From: Chrysomallon squamiferum
Lineage: Eukaryota > Mollusca > Gastropoda > Neomphalida > Peltospiridae
Assembly (NCBI GenBank): GCA_012295275.1
Contig: CM022670.1
Span: 29,957,938 to 30,021,937, forward strand
Reading direction: 5' to 3'
DNA: 64,000 nucleotides
The translations under genes were made by a program, and so were the position numbers. Shown here piece by piece: positions 1 to 12,690 of the stretch. Positions within the stretch are counted from its first letter, which is position 1, and each line of letters begins with the position of its first letter. Under the pieces are notes generated by a model. The model did not search any database. It saw nothing but the letters and a program-made list of their open reading frames with translations, and was not told the origin of the DNA.

Positions 1-174
1 GGTTTGGATTTTCTCCGAGCTTCCTTAAACTGTTCCTCTATGCTGGCTCTTAGGGCTGCTTCGTCGAACCAGTTTCTTGATCCATTTATAGAAGAGACTC
101 CCATGGAATACTGTCTGTGAACATTGCGGTCAATTTTGGATCGTTTTAAATGATGGAAATCGCCTTCGGTGTAT
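1..174 (-). CDS. Last visible coding exon (residues 178-236), cut by the window edge
   Basis: A very good acceptor (ttgtttatttcag) precedes the exon at 175. The frame entering in phase 2 is fully open across 57 codons to the window end; the other frames I read contain stops. It encodes a basic, His-rich start (YTEGDFHHLKRSKIDR), a middle with NGSRNWFDEAALRA, and an amphipathic charged end (IEEQFKEARRKSK). The rest of the protein and the stop codon lie outside the window. No motif of known function was recognised. Confidence 0.85.
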
Positions 175-620
175 CTGAAATAAACAAAATTATTGTTGCT
201 AATAAAATATATAAGATAATAAAATGAATGACATAATAAAAAATATAACTGTTGCAGATAGTATAGTAATTATATATTATGGTGATAACAGCGGTTACCG
301 TGTCCTTAATCTGTATATGCGTGTTTGAATGTACATTCGTGTACATACAAAGAACTTGGTAACACTGGAATGAAAATTGTTTCAGAAATTATGATATTTC
401 TTGTAATTCATTAATAATCTGATGTTTTGTTTCTATATTGCTTCTTTAAATATACCATTATTCACCCTTTTGTCATACGATGTTTAGAACATATTTAATC
501 ATAATATATAATCATATCCGAAATTTTTTGTTTGTTTGTTTTTTTGTTTTTTTTCCTCTCGGTAGTCTTACGAGGCAGTTGCAAGCGATTGTTATTTCAT
601 TACAATAAACATCTAATAGT

Positions 621-658
<38 letters not shown>

Positions 659-3475
659 TCACTCACACGCACATCCACACACACAAATACATCAGGAAAA
701 AATAATTCTGTAATTAGATATTAAAATACTTAATTTCATGCTGATGTTTTCTGATATTTTAATGCCACCCTCTGAAGTAATAATAGTTACATTAGTACGA
801 GCAGTTGTGGTAGTTGTAGTAATAATAATCTTGTAATAATAATAATAGTAATAGTATTAATGTAATACTAGTACAAGCAGCAGTGGCAGTATTAATATTA
901 ATCTTAATAATAATGGTAATAGTAGTAGCAGAATGATACTAGCAGTAGCTTCAGTAATAACAGTAATAGTAGTAGTAGTAGAAATATTATTAGCAGTAAT
1001 AAAAACATTGACAAATGTTACAAGACAAACGTAAAATAAAACAGATTACTTAGTAAATTTGTGCACGAACAGACAGCAACGATCAGATAATTATTTTCAT
1101 TGATCAAGCCTTTTAACTACTGTTCTGATTAATTTAACAAACAAACACTTTCAGTGTGTGTGTTTATTCAAGCAGCAATGGCAAACTGGAAGGCTTAGTG
1201 AAACATTTCATCAAAAGCAATTTTGCAGTTTTATCAAAGAACGGACATCAAAGTTTTGTTTCAGAAACATTTCACTGTACTAATGTTAAACATTTCACTG
1301 CCGGGAAAATTTTAAGAGTGAACTTTAGACTAATGTATATATGTAATGCATAAGATCTTGTAAGAGTTAGAATGGCTACATCTCAGTTTAAGTAATAAAT
1401 AAATAAATAAATAAAATCTAATGCAATTTTTTTTATCTATGTGTCTGTATGTCAGTCTATCTATATCTATCCGTATATCACTCTATCTGTATATACATAC
1501 ATACTTAAATACAGAGAAAAACAACTCTTTAATAGCATGATAAATAGCGTAATCAATAAATAAAAACGGATATATATGTAGCCACTTAAAATAAGCTAGA
1601 TATCATATCTTTTCAAATACTAATTAAATATATAAACATTAAAAAAAAAGAAAAAAAGTTCTAAATTTCAAAGACCGTATAAACCAGCACAAAACAACAC
1701 AATAGCAAAGCAAACTCAGAATAAACAAATAATTTTAAAAAGAATAATAATAAAATAAATAAATAAATATGCATTACTAAAATTATATATCCTGCGTTTT
1801 TCGATAGTACACACATTTCTAATTGACGGTATAAACGATTCTGGTGTTCTATTTCAGATATTACCTGTTGTAAAAAACAATCAGTCTATGGTAAAATTGC
1901 TTGATGGATCTCAGAGGTACGATATTTATATTTTCAGCGTGAAAAGAAGCCTCATGATAAATTGTACGGACTGATATTTACTAACGGTAACTACGTTAGG
2001 GGGTCACTAATTAAAAAAGTTATTTTATTTTTATCATTATTATTTTTTCTCAATGATTATGTTGAACCCAAAACACACAGGCGCTCATTTATAAACACAT
2101 ACATATACCCTTAAAACAACACACATACCCCCCCACACACACAGTACATACGCGAATATGTACGTACATACATTCAATTTTTATTTCTAAATAACTGTAC
2201 TAGCTGAAAGCTCATCAAACCTTCTCGAGAGAAAAGATTACAAGTGCATAAAAAAAAAATTAGTTCGACGAAGAAAAATGAGAAAAAAATAAAAAAAATA
2301 AAAAATAAAAAAGAAAGACATAAATAAGTTAAAAAAAAATAATGATAATAAAATAAAATAAAAAAATAAAAAAGAAGACGAAAAGGAAAATGAATAAACA
2401 AGAAAAGTGTCTGTGATGCAAACAAATAATGTTCACTTGATTGAAATAACGAGATCAAAGCTGAAATCAGTTGGGTGTTGTGCAGCCGTTCTGGTGCAGT
2501 GTATCCACAGACAACGTCGTGTGATGCTACAACCCCGTCACTCTCGTCGTGTGCAAAAATGATACTAATTCCCTTTGTATAAACGTTGAAATTTGAATGA
2601 CTGTTAAGAAACATTTCATACAATGTTTTCTTATAGTCAAAAACAATGGTAGTTTCTTAAGAAATTTCATCGCATAACGTTAATTTTTAATTGCGGTTAA
2701 GAAATCGACTTTTCATCTGTTGTAATGTAATATTCTTTCAATATACTTATATTATAATATGCATGTTATAACTTAAAATTTTTATGAATCAGTTTTTTCA
2801 TAATATTGTTCTCGTATACAAGATCATGTTAATTTCTTTGGTTTAATGTTTAATTATGACTGCGGTTATTTTTTAGTATTTGCAAAGGAATATTATTTCT
2901 CACAAACATAGAAATTGTTAATTTCTTTTGTTATCATGTAACTGTTAATTCCAGTTCAGATAAAAGACTTTTCAAAACTGTAATTTAGTATTATTTCTCC
3001 AAACAATCCATGGAAGTTAACGTTGTTGTTTTTTTGAATTCAAAAATACATTTACAAATATTAATTTCTATACAGTGGAGGATTGTAATTTAGTTCATAT
3101 ATTCCAAGGGAAAAAAAAATTCTTTTAAATTCTGAATAATTAGTTTAAAATTTCAGTTAAAATTTATATTATTTGAAATTAATTTTGGACAAAGTGAATT
3201 ATTTTTATATGTGATAAATTATTAATATATTACTTTCTTTAGTATTAATTGCTTGTTATATATATATTTCTTTATTTAAGAAATACAAATACTGACGTTT
3301 AATTTTAACCTTTACCTTTACATATCCAACGGAAAGGAAAAAATACGTATGTACATACAGACAGACACACATTTAAAAAAAATGTTGGCTGTTGGTTTCA
3401 CTGTTTATACAAAGGGTAAGAGTAACAGAGAGGACAGTGAGTGACCGGGCTGGCGGGCGGCAAGCTGACCCAAAC
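175..3475 (-). other. Intron between the RVSF exon and the last visible exon
   Basis: AT-rich intron. It holds a (CA)n microsatellite at 623-657, interrupted AAT/AGT trinucleotide repeats at about 780-1000, AAAT-type tracts near 1400 and 1750, and a diverged tandem block at about 2640-3010 whose units share taattgcggttaagaaa-like and gacttttca-like words. Long open frames here (for example 2623-2174 minus) are low-complexity and not convincing. I see no further exon, and the flanking exon phases already agree without one. Confidence 0.6.
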
Positions 3476-3620
3476 CTTCTGAAATCCTTTAATATGCTCG
3501 TTTTTGACTTCGGTGGTTCATCCAGTTGAAAAGATACTCGCCTTCCGCCATTTTGAGAATGGGTGGATTCCACTGTTTCACATTTCGTTTCGTCTTCTAC
3601 GACCGCTTCGTCATCATGGG
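3476..3620 (-). CDS. Cytoplasmic-tail exon with RRVSF motif (residues 130-177)
   Basis: The acceptor is a good pyrimidine tract ending cttcag. The donor AGAAG|gtttgg is weak, and its choice rests on phase (AG+A gives Arg178) and on the open frame in the next exon. The first half is acidic with several possible casein-kinase-type sites. The second half carries GGRRVSFQLDEPPKSK. RVSF fits the PP1 docking consensus, and the same serine sits in an RRxS PKA consensus. The open frame continues past the donor into intron sequence for about 30 codons, so an isoform ending through retention of this intron is possible. Confidence 0.8.
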
Positions 3621-4348
3621 CTGAAGAAAACAAATAGACAAAACATATAGAGATGACTTCATTTACAGACAGCTGCAAAATTAATCTTCGATCGCACAGT
3701 TTAAAAGAAAAAGGACTTTCTCAAAATTCCACGTCCAACTGAAATTAGTTGAAATAAATCAATAATGAACATATAACGACACCTCAGTACATTTTTTATC
3801 GTTAGCTATTACTATTTAAGTATGTAGTTTTCATTGCAGTGTTTTTAAGTGATACCTAAAGAAAAAGATTAAATTAAATTATTTAATAATAAGACGTATC
3901 AGTTATACATACCTTAGTGATTTCCAGCCTCAATAATCTGATTTATATTACATATATGTCAACTGATGATTTATATGCAATAAGTGTTTTAAATACCTAA
4001 TATAAAATTTATTAACAATTTATGAAGTATTTATAATAGAGCATAATTATATAATAGAGAGATACCTATGTATGTGTGTGCCTGTGCAAACACACAGACA
4101 GACATACACACACACACACACACAGACACACACATATATATGAGAGGGGGAGTGACAAAAACAAAAAGAGAGAACGAGAAAAGAGAGAGAGAAAGCGGGT
4201 TACTGTTTATTAGTTTGCGGCAAGTAATATTTTATCTGCACATTCTCACAGACAGGAAATCTGATACCAAACAGTTTGAAAAACCAGCTGGAAAGAAAAA
4301 CACTTTAAAGAATCACATACAAGTTGCAAGAAAGTTTATCTACAATAC

Positions 4349-4419
4349 CTTTTTCAAAATCTGATTTCAAATGTGTAGTTTCATCGACATCCTCGCTTTC
4401 TGAAAGTTTGTTATCATGG
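4349..4419 (-). CDS. Acidic cytoplasmic-tail exon (residues 106-129)
   Basis: This 71-base exon enters in phase 2 and leaves in phase 1. The split codons join correctly on both sides: GG+C gives Gly106 and G+CC gives Ala130. It encodes 23 full codons dominated by Asp, Glu, Ser and Thr (for example LSESEDVDE). The acceptor (caacaaaag) is weaker than the others, and the donor is AAAAG|gtattg. Skipping this exon alone would break the frame, whereas skipping it with the next exon would not. Confidence 0.75.
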
Positions 4420-5056
4420 CTTTTGTTGAAAGATAAAAACCTGTTAAAAATTGTTTTTTAAATTAAAAAACCCAGTAATAATCCGGTCATTGTGGTACAA
4501 ATAGCATCAATATACTTTACAAATGTTATTAAAAAAATTTTTTATTGATACAAATAGCATCATCATAATCAGTTTCTTAAAAAATGTATACATGTTTAGG
4601 AAATTTATACAGGGAAACGTGAATCCATAAAGAATTATTAGATTTATCTGAATATCGAAAAGATAAAATGAAAATTCTACACTACCTGTTATAAAATATA
4701 CAGTTATACAGATTAAATTTACGTCTTTATTGACGTAACTGAAAAGAAAAATGTTTTCATTTTTGTTTTTCGTATTAAAAAATTGAAAAACCACTGTACA
4801 TATATATGTATGATCTGTATAGAATTTGGGAAGAGTCTTTAAAAAGGGTCAGATATATTTAGTATTATTACTCGAATAAATGATATAATTATCAAATTCA
4901 TAGAAAGTTACGTTACAAATCACAACACTTAATAATTTCCATTATTGACGTTCTTTTTCTTTCTTTCTTTTTTTTTTATTTATTTATTTATTTATTTATT
5001 TGGTTCTCTCTAAGTGTTTGAGTTCATGCACTTATCTATGCGGAAATGTGATTTAC

Positions 5057-5194
5057 CCGAATCCAAAGTATTTTTTTGATCTGTGTGGCGTGCCGTCTAG
5101 AGATGCACTACTGGCTTCCGAGAAGGCATCAGAGTTGATAGTTTCATAGCGTTGAAGAGTCCTGAACTGGCGTTCCCTCTCCACTCCGTGCTGT
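5057..5194 (-). CDS. Cytoplasmic-tail exon (residues 60-105)
   Basis: A ttgttccag acceptor precedes the exon and GG|gtaaat follows it. Entry and exit are both phase 2, so this 138-base exon could be skipped without changing frame. Its 45 complete codons start with a charged Gln/Glu/Arg-rich stretch, continue through a serine/alanine-rich middle (DAFSEASSASLDG) and end in a basic-aromatic motif (RSKKYFGF). The composition is that of a disordered, phosphorylatable tail. Base composition is clearly richer in G+C than the surrounding intron, as for the other exons. Confidence 0.85.
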
Positions 5195-5879
5195 CTGGAA
5201 CAAGGTCGGAATTATAACAAAATCACAACATTCCTAATCTAAGTAAGTAAATAAATAAGCTTATGCGAATATACATAAATAAGTAAGCAGCTAATTTAAT
5301 AAGTATGTATGAATGTAAGTAAATAAGTAAGTAATTATGCATGTAGGTTGGTAAATTAGAAAGTAACTATGTTTGCAGATTACAACAGAATCATAACATT
5401 AGTCTGTAGGCAGTTAAGTTGTTAATTAAGGTGAGTTAAAAACAGTTTATGCAGATAACTAAAGAAGTAAGATCTGTGTAAATGAACAAACAAGTACAAA
5501 GATAAATAAGCAATAATAAATAAATAACAATTATATCTACATGAGTAAGTATCTAACTGTGCTCGTTTACACATTTTCTTTCAGATAGAATCTGTCTGTC
5601 TCGATCTATCTATCTAGCTAGCTATATATTCTGTCTTAAAATATAATTATATAACTGCCAGAATTACCAGGTTTTTTAATGTCGCTAAATCATTATATCG
5701 AGATAAACTGTCCATGAATTACAATGCCGAAATATTTTACGTGAAACAGTAAATAAAATATGCGTAATGTGACGCGTTATATTATTATTAAGTCTTTCAT
5801 GCAGATGCAAGCCTCCTATCCCCAAACTCATGTATTTTCTAGCCGTCATCTGTCTCTCATTGAAACGTTTAATATTATT

Positions 5880-6300
5880 TGCTTGTGGTAAGGGTTTATT
5901 TCCACGGAAAGTCTGTGTTTGTCAAAGCAGATTGTTTTTGACACTGTCTTGATCCGCGCTGATGACATAAGCCCGGGCGATGACGTCAATACCTTGACAA
6001 CAAATGGGTCCGTCACATAATACTACAGAAATAACAGCGAGCGCCACGGCTCACGTGAAGACCTGCCGGGAGAAACCAGGGTAATATATCTTCCCAGTTA
6101 ATAAGGAATTTATTGAATTTCTCTGAAAGCGTCATGTACATTCTGAAAGGTTGTAACTCGCTATTTGTCACCAGGGACGAACCTTAATGAATTATACACA
6201 TAAGTGTGCTGTTAGTGAAATCCGCCAAGTGCTTACCGGGGTCGCTTTGTGAACATCGACTAGCTGCTGAAACACATTTCACTCGTATTAATTTCAGTTA
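5880..6300. promoter_or_regulatory. GC-richer block with CRE palindrome and E-box, possible intronic enhancer or promoter
   Basis: Base composition rises sharply against the AT-rich intron. Within it are TGACGTCA at 5981-5988 (the palindromic CREB/ATF site), the related TGATGACATAA just before it, the palindrome gcccgggc at 5971-5978, and CACGTG at 6052-6057 (an E-box). No convincing coding frame explains the composition. A role as an intronic enhancer or internal promoter producing a form without the membrane helix is inference only. Confidence 0.35.
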
Positions 6301-6439
6301 GGTATGTTTTCCGCAGACAGGCTAAAGACTTGCTGGAGATCGTTCCTTATTATTTTATATTATTTTATTTTTAATTATTTTTGAAGCTGAATGGCAGTTC
6401 ATAGATGACTATTAGAATAATTTTATACAGGCTAAACAG

Positions 6440-6524
<85 letters not shown>
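6440..6524 (+). repeat. Compound (AAT)n(GAT)n microsatellite
   Basis: About 40 bases of pure AAT trinucleotides pass directly into about 44 bases of pure GAT trinucleotides. The compound structure suggests one base change followed by separate expansion of both motifs. Confidence 0.95.
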
Positions 6525-8488
6525 CAAAACAAAACGAAGCAAATAATGCTTCTTAAAAGAAATTAATCAACTATTCGAACATCTACCATTGCTAATAATA
6601 ATGTTTAGCGATAATATTACAAGGACTAAAACTTTATGGATGCGGCATAAACTAATGTCTTTTGTTATGATTAACATAGAAATGTTATGCTGTGGTTATT
6701 GTTGTTACTACTGCTTCTACTCTACTTGTAGTAACAGTAATAGTAGTACGAATACATTTTCTACAAGCCTTCTTATTGTCATACTTTATTATTATGAAAG
6801 GCTGGTTTCTAATTACTAAGAAGGCAGCCACTAGCAAAAATGTAGGCTACTTTCTCGTACCATTACAGGTACATTCTAGCTACTGGACTGCAAAAAGTTA
6901 CTAAGTTTATTCATCTCAGCACTTATTTGCCTATATCCTGGATATGTCTTTAATGTCGCTTATCCTTATAAATGGTCAATTATTTAATTATTTTGTGTTG
7001 CCGACCGACAGGGAAAAAACACAAATCACGTTGCTGAGGAAGTCTTAGATTCTCAATTTAATTTGTCTGTCCTGAAAGACGAATAGCATTTCTGTGGGGG
7101 ACGCTGTCGGGTTGAATGCCACTGTTTATTTATGGAAACCCGTCGTTCTTGTTTAGAATGTTTTTGCTTTGTTTGTTTAATTCGTTTATCATCCCAGTGC
7201 ACACATCCTATTAATATTACAGAAATATGATTTCAAAGGCTGTGTATGTGTGAATGTATATATTATGTATATAAGGATGTATGTGTATGCATATGTCTGA
7301 ATCAATGTAGGTATGTATATATATATATATATATATGTGTGTGTATGTATGTTTATATGTGTGTGTATGTGTGTGCGTGTGTGTTGTAAGGCATGTATAC
7401 ATATATGCATGTAAGTATCTGTCTATATATGTATGTATATGAACATAAGTATGTCTAAAACGAGTCTGGAATCTAGATCAATAAATATTTCTATGTACTA
7501 TTAATACGGTCACGTGGTTTCAAGCAAAGCTGTTGTCCTCGGTTATCAGCTGTATGACGTAAAGCCATCTGGTGAAAGGAAAAATCCATTTATTTCAACA
7601 GTGAAAATAATCATCGAGATGTCAAACCTGGATGCATCAGTTAATTATGCCAAATCGTCTAATAATTATTTAAGACAGATGAAAAAAGAAAAAAAGTACG
7701 TGAAACTAACTTATTCACAGTTAGGCCTAGCATTAGCAGTTTAGAAAGATGCGATTATGGTGTGACTAAATTGAGGCGCAGATCTAGAGGCGGGGTAGAA
7801 ACGAAAAGGATGACTTCGATCTGGTCCTTTGACAAAACGTTTTAAAATGTTTACATGGATGCAGAAAAAAAAGTATTATTTTGCTTTTTGGAATACACAA
7901 ATACACAACCACATACATATAACCGCACAATGACAATGACAATGACTTTTTTCTCATAAACTGTAGGATGTATTACAGATATATAATAGAAAAATTAAAA
8001 TTAAAATGCACGTGCGTGGAAGTTTAACGTGGAGGACATACTCTGTCACATATAATTCTTATTAACAAACATAAATTTCTTAATATAAATATATTTTTAC
8101 TCTTAAACAAATTATTATATGAAAATGTATTTGGATGTCTCGTATTTATCTGGTATATCTTTTCTCGCTTTTAAGAATAGAGAATCATTACATTCAAATA
8201 TAAAATAATCTTCATCTCAAATTTTATTAAGACTGTAAATATGACATTTTCTATTTTCTCTTGACCTGTTTCAATAGGAAGTTTAATATTTGAGGTTCTA
8301 AATTTTTATAAGGCATTAGTATTCTTTTGATATAGCACAGTAAGATAATTTTCTAATTTCTTTTCGTTTTTAATTTTTTTATTTTTTTTATTTTTTATAA
8401 TTAATACCATTTGGAGACGTTTCTGTTTCCTTTTTCCTTTTTTGTAGATACTGGTCATGCAATATTTTGGATACCGATTCACGCAACC

Positions 8489-8580
8489 ATTGTCTGAACC
8501 CCTACTGAAAGATATTTCAGAACAGTCCTTAATGTACAGGACACTGAAATTGTCTAGACTTAAAGATGACTTTCTATATT
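8489..8580 (+). repeat. Dispersed repeat copy 1 (partner at 9459-9525)
   Basis: The segment shares attgtctgaac, acagtcct and a run of about 50 nearly identical bases (from tgta.tggacactgaaattg to gatgactttctatat) with 9459-9525. The second copy lacks about 24 internal bases. Both copies lie next to the LINE relic and may be parts of the same element family. Confidence 0.8.
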
Positions 8581-8689
8581 GTAATATGTCCATGTATGTT
8601 TATGTTAAATCTAAATCATCTAAAATACTTTCGCAAATTTGTTCCAAGGAGAATTGAAAACATGCATTAAATAATATAAGTTGTGAGGA

Positions 8690-9095
8690 AATCTTGTTTT
8701 GACTTTTGCAAATTAGATTCCTACAAAAGACTTATCATTCTTACTTTTATAGAAATACAAAGGTGATACCGTCCTAGTTCATTATAGATCATTAAACTAG
8801 GGGTACATTTATTAACACATTGTAAATACTTACAGTATTTCATATGGAATCTTTCTATTAGTTGTACATTTGTAAAATCAAATATTTCACAATTATACAA
8901 TAAAATTGATTCTGGTAACAGTATTGTATCGTCAGCATATAGTAGATTAAAATCTTTAAATAAACATTAAATTCTTCACTAAACATTGTTGTAATTGATT
9001 CTAGTCCATTTGCCTCTAAGAAACTCCTCTAAGTCATTTAGAAAAATAGAAAATTAAAAAAGCGAGAGATTTTCTCCTTACCTGACACCGTATTT
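8690..9095 (-). mobile_element. Degenerate non-LTR retrotransposon (LINE) reverse-transcriptase fragment
   Basis: Read on the minus strand, the fragment starts with GVR-stop-GENLS (normally GVRQGENLSP) and FLNDLEEFL, the fingers/palm region of LINE reverse transcriptases. After a frame change it gives LLYADDTILL (8957-8915), with the catalytic YADD codons at 8928-8939. Then, without the usual 60-80 residues between, comes a stretch like ILLYNCEIF and later MIYNELGRYHL and IKVRMISLL, typical of the region downstream of the palm in mollusc LINEs. The order, motifs and stops show an internally deleted, frameshifted relic inside the host intron. The element family is not named because it cannot be searched here. 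Confidence 0.8.
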
Positions 9096-9458
9096 ATGTA
9101 TCTAGGTATGTATGTATGCATGCATACTTACGTCAATATGTTACACAAATATTGTACTGATAGCTTGTTACAACTAAATAAATGATACAGACGTATTTTG
9201 ACCTTTAAATACGACATATAGATGTCTGAACGGATAAAGAATCCTACGGCATTGATTGACTATGACTTCTGTTAATGCTTGTTCATGTAAAATGATATTC
9301 AGATAGGACAGTCTGATAGATTTAGTCATAAATATTCAGCAGCTGATTAGATCATACATTTTTATGATCTAAATAAAAAATATTATTTTAAAATGTGAGT
9401 ATTTGACGTTAATACCTAAACAAAAATTGATTTACATGATATATATATACTGTCGCTG

Positions 9459-9525
9459 ATTGTCTGAACAGTCCTAGATGTACTGGACACTGAAATTGTC
9501 TAGACTTAAAGATGACTTTCTATAT
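9459..9525 (+). repeat. Dispersed repeat copy 2 (partner at 8489-8580)
   Basis: Same orientation as copy 1, about 0.9 kb away, with a 24-base internal deletion relative to it. The high identity compared with the degraded LINE nearby implies a fairly recent duplication. Confidence 0.8.
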
Positions 9526-9954
9526 ACATTTTGTCAAGGAAATAGGAAATCTCCCCAGTAGAATAAATGAACTGGGTCTTAATAAATCAGCTTTATATCG
9601 ACGTGCTATCATCTATATCACTATTTCTTTTATGGTTACTAACTATATTTTGACCTGATGGATATATATATATATATATGGCTTATACGAAATAAACGTT
9701 GACATGGTGAGTATCAAATTTGTATTGATTTGATGTATGAAATGTATGTTAACATGATGGATATCGAGTGTATACTGACGTTCGTACAATTACATTAGAT
9801 GGATGTCAAAATTTTAGTGATTTTGTTAAAATCTTTTGAATCTTGACGTAATAGATGTTGTTGTTGTTAATTTTCGTTCTGTTAGTCTTCTTTTTCTTCA
9901 TCCTATTCCTTTGATTTTATTGCTGTTTCACCACCACCACCACCAACAACAACA

Positions 9955-10016
<62 letters not shown>

Positions 10017-10034
10017 CATAATAATAATAATAAA
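9955..10034 (+). repeat. (AAT)n microsatellite with CCA/CAA lead-in
   Basis: About 80 bases of AAT with one interruption, preceded by short CCA and CAA triplet runs (9928-9953). The apparent 82-codon minus frame over it is poly-isoleucine artefact. Confidence 0.95.
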
Positions 10035-12350
10035 TGATATCGCCATAAGTAATAAATAGTAAATGTCAATTAAAATATCATTTTGTATTTTTCTCAGGAT
10101 CCTATTATCTGTCTGTATTAAGACCATTAAAAATTTGGCTCTAGCTGACAAGACAAACTGACCTGGTTAGTCTGCCTGAGGAAAGAGAAATCTATCAGAA
10201 CTGAAAACTTTATTTACATCGTTCTGAATAGCTCGAAATTTGCACTCAGAGTGACAACTGATTGCAAACATTGTTTCAATCATTTAGAACTTGTTGACAT
10301 TTCAATCAGACAAACGTATACAAGCAAAGACAATGATACTGACTTCAGGGATCTTTCTAACATTTGCACTGTCGAAAGAATCGGATGTCATGGGAAGAGT
10401 CGGGAATCGATATAGCAAACCACAGCACCGCATGATCTCCGCCTCTATACATTTCCTGTGCTAGAGAATAAATATCATGGAAGAAGATTTATAGTCTGAA
10501 TGTAATAACGGAGCGATAGAATTATTTTGTATTTATATATATTTTTTATCCTGCTTCTAATTTGCTTGTTCTGGTAGGAGTCAAATATTCCCTGAGAGCA
10601 TATGTTCCAGTATAAAAATTACGATTCTGAGTCGGTTGTAAACACAAGCTAACTAGTATGAAACTCAAATGATTTTGCTGGCGGGATATTGACCTGAGAC
10701 TCCGGTGACTGAATGATTGCGTCTGTACATGGTTCACAAGTATGTGGGTGGAGCTTTTAATCATGCTGTTATGATAGACTCATTAATCTTAATTAAGAGT
10801 GTGGGAGTCAGAATGATAGTATATTTCTTAGTGTGTGTATGTGTGCGTGCTTAGAAAGAATTTGAATCCACAAAATATCTGTTAATCTTTGTCTCTTTTT
10901 CTCTCTATTTCTCTCCCTGTATCTCTCTAAGTGCCTCTTCCCCCCTCTCTCTCTCTCTCTCTCTCTTCAGTATCTGCGTCTAATAATATACATGATGATG
11001 ACATGTATTAATTAACATGTCTCGGGTAAATGTGGTATACAGACTATATATACACAACTAAATAATTAAATACTCCAATTACATGTAATTACGTAATAGC
11101 TGTGCCACTCGTTGTTATACGGTAATAACTGCAACTCGATTTGGCTTTGTATTATGCATTGCAAATGACAGGCATGGTTTATATGCTGACAAATAATGTT
11201 ATATAGTAAATTATTCAGAATTTTATAAAAATAAATCTGTTGATTTTGTTGAAATAATTAATGCATTTCATTATGTTTTCGTAAATCTATCATCAACAGT
11301 GAGCACCTTTCAATTCAAAGTATGAAAGAGAAAACACCTTAGTACATAAAAATTCAGTAGTATTTTTATTGCCAATTTAACATTCGTAAACAACAGGACA
11401 AGAATCGATTTTTTAAAAGTAAAAATCTGGCTGTGTTAACGAATCTTCCGGGAACGGCGTGACGCGTGAATATCACACCGATAAAACATTTACTGACTTC
11501 TCAGATGCAGCTGGCCATGTAATGAAGGCCAGTGTGAACGTTCAGTGGATATGATAGTAAACGATGTATTCCGTGGTAAATTTCATGCAAATGTGTATCT
11601 AACTTTAAATTTAAACTCTATCGTCGAAAATACACAAACATAATTCATGTATATACAAAAGAATACATAACACACAAACGATATAGTCTCTCTCTCTTAT
11701 CTACCTCTAATATGTGTAAGTGGATGTGTGTGTGTGCGTTGTGTGTGTGTGAGAGAGAGATAGAGATAGAGAGATAGAGCAAGAGAGAGAGAGACAGAGT
11801 GTGTGTGTATGTGCATATGGTGCTCTCTGTGTATATGAATACACGTATAACTGTGTGCATGGGTGTTTGTTTCTGTTGATACAGCTACATACATATAATC
11901 CAGTCTTTAGATGTTTGTGCGTTTCATTTCTCCTCTTTATAATGATAATGGATAGTTTGTTTTGCTATCAGTAATAATGACATATAATCTATATAATAAT
12001 ATTTATGTTAACATTGGATAGCCATTAAAAAATCCAAAACGCAAATTAAAATTGATCAATGTCCAATATAAAAATTCATTATCTGAGCTATTAATTTTTA
12101 AGAAATTTTGTTTTGTTGTATTTGTCATTTATCCTCAATTCTACTGATACTCTTAAATGTCCAACCTGAGTACGTGAAATTATATATTATTCAGTCTGTT
12201 TCCATAGAAATGTTGACGTTGAATGATTCATTTTTTAATTTATTGTTTTTCTTTTTCTTTTTCACTATGTGAAATCATGGTAGAAAAAAAATATAATAAT
12301 AATAATAAAGAAAAACAAAGAAAGAAAGAAGAAATAATAATAAAAAATAA

Positions 12351-12405
<55 letters not shown>

Positions 12406-12406
12406 T
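12351..12406 (+). repeat. (AAT)n microsatellite
   Basis: Pure AAT triplets after an A-rich AAAG/AAAT lead-in. Confidence 0.95.
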
Positions 12407-12690
12407 AATCAGGTTAGCAGGTAAAATTTTTAGTTATTAACAAGCAGATGAAAGGTGTTCCTAATTATTAGATTAACACACAAAGTTTTAATATTATTAA
12501 AAAACAAATTATTATTTGACAAAACATCGGTTCATTTTGATATTTTTTTTTATTATTGTTGTTTACATTGTATTTAACAGAAGAAACTCGCTGCTGTATC
12601 TTTCTAATTTAGCAGTAAAGCTTTTTACTACATGTCTTTCCATAAACCGGAAATAGCTCAATAGCACCTTAATAGTACTACCTCACACTG

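Noticed and set aside
9071-9090. Strong-looking minus-strand splice donor (GTCAG|gtaagg)
   Set aside because: It falls inside the LINE reverse-transcriptase motif GVRQGEN, where a single base change creates it by chance.
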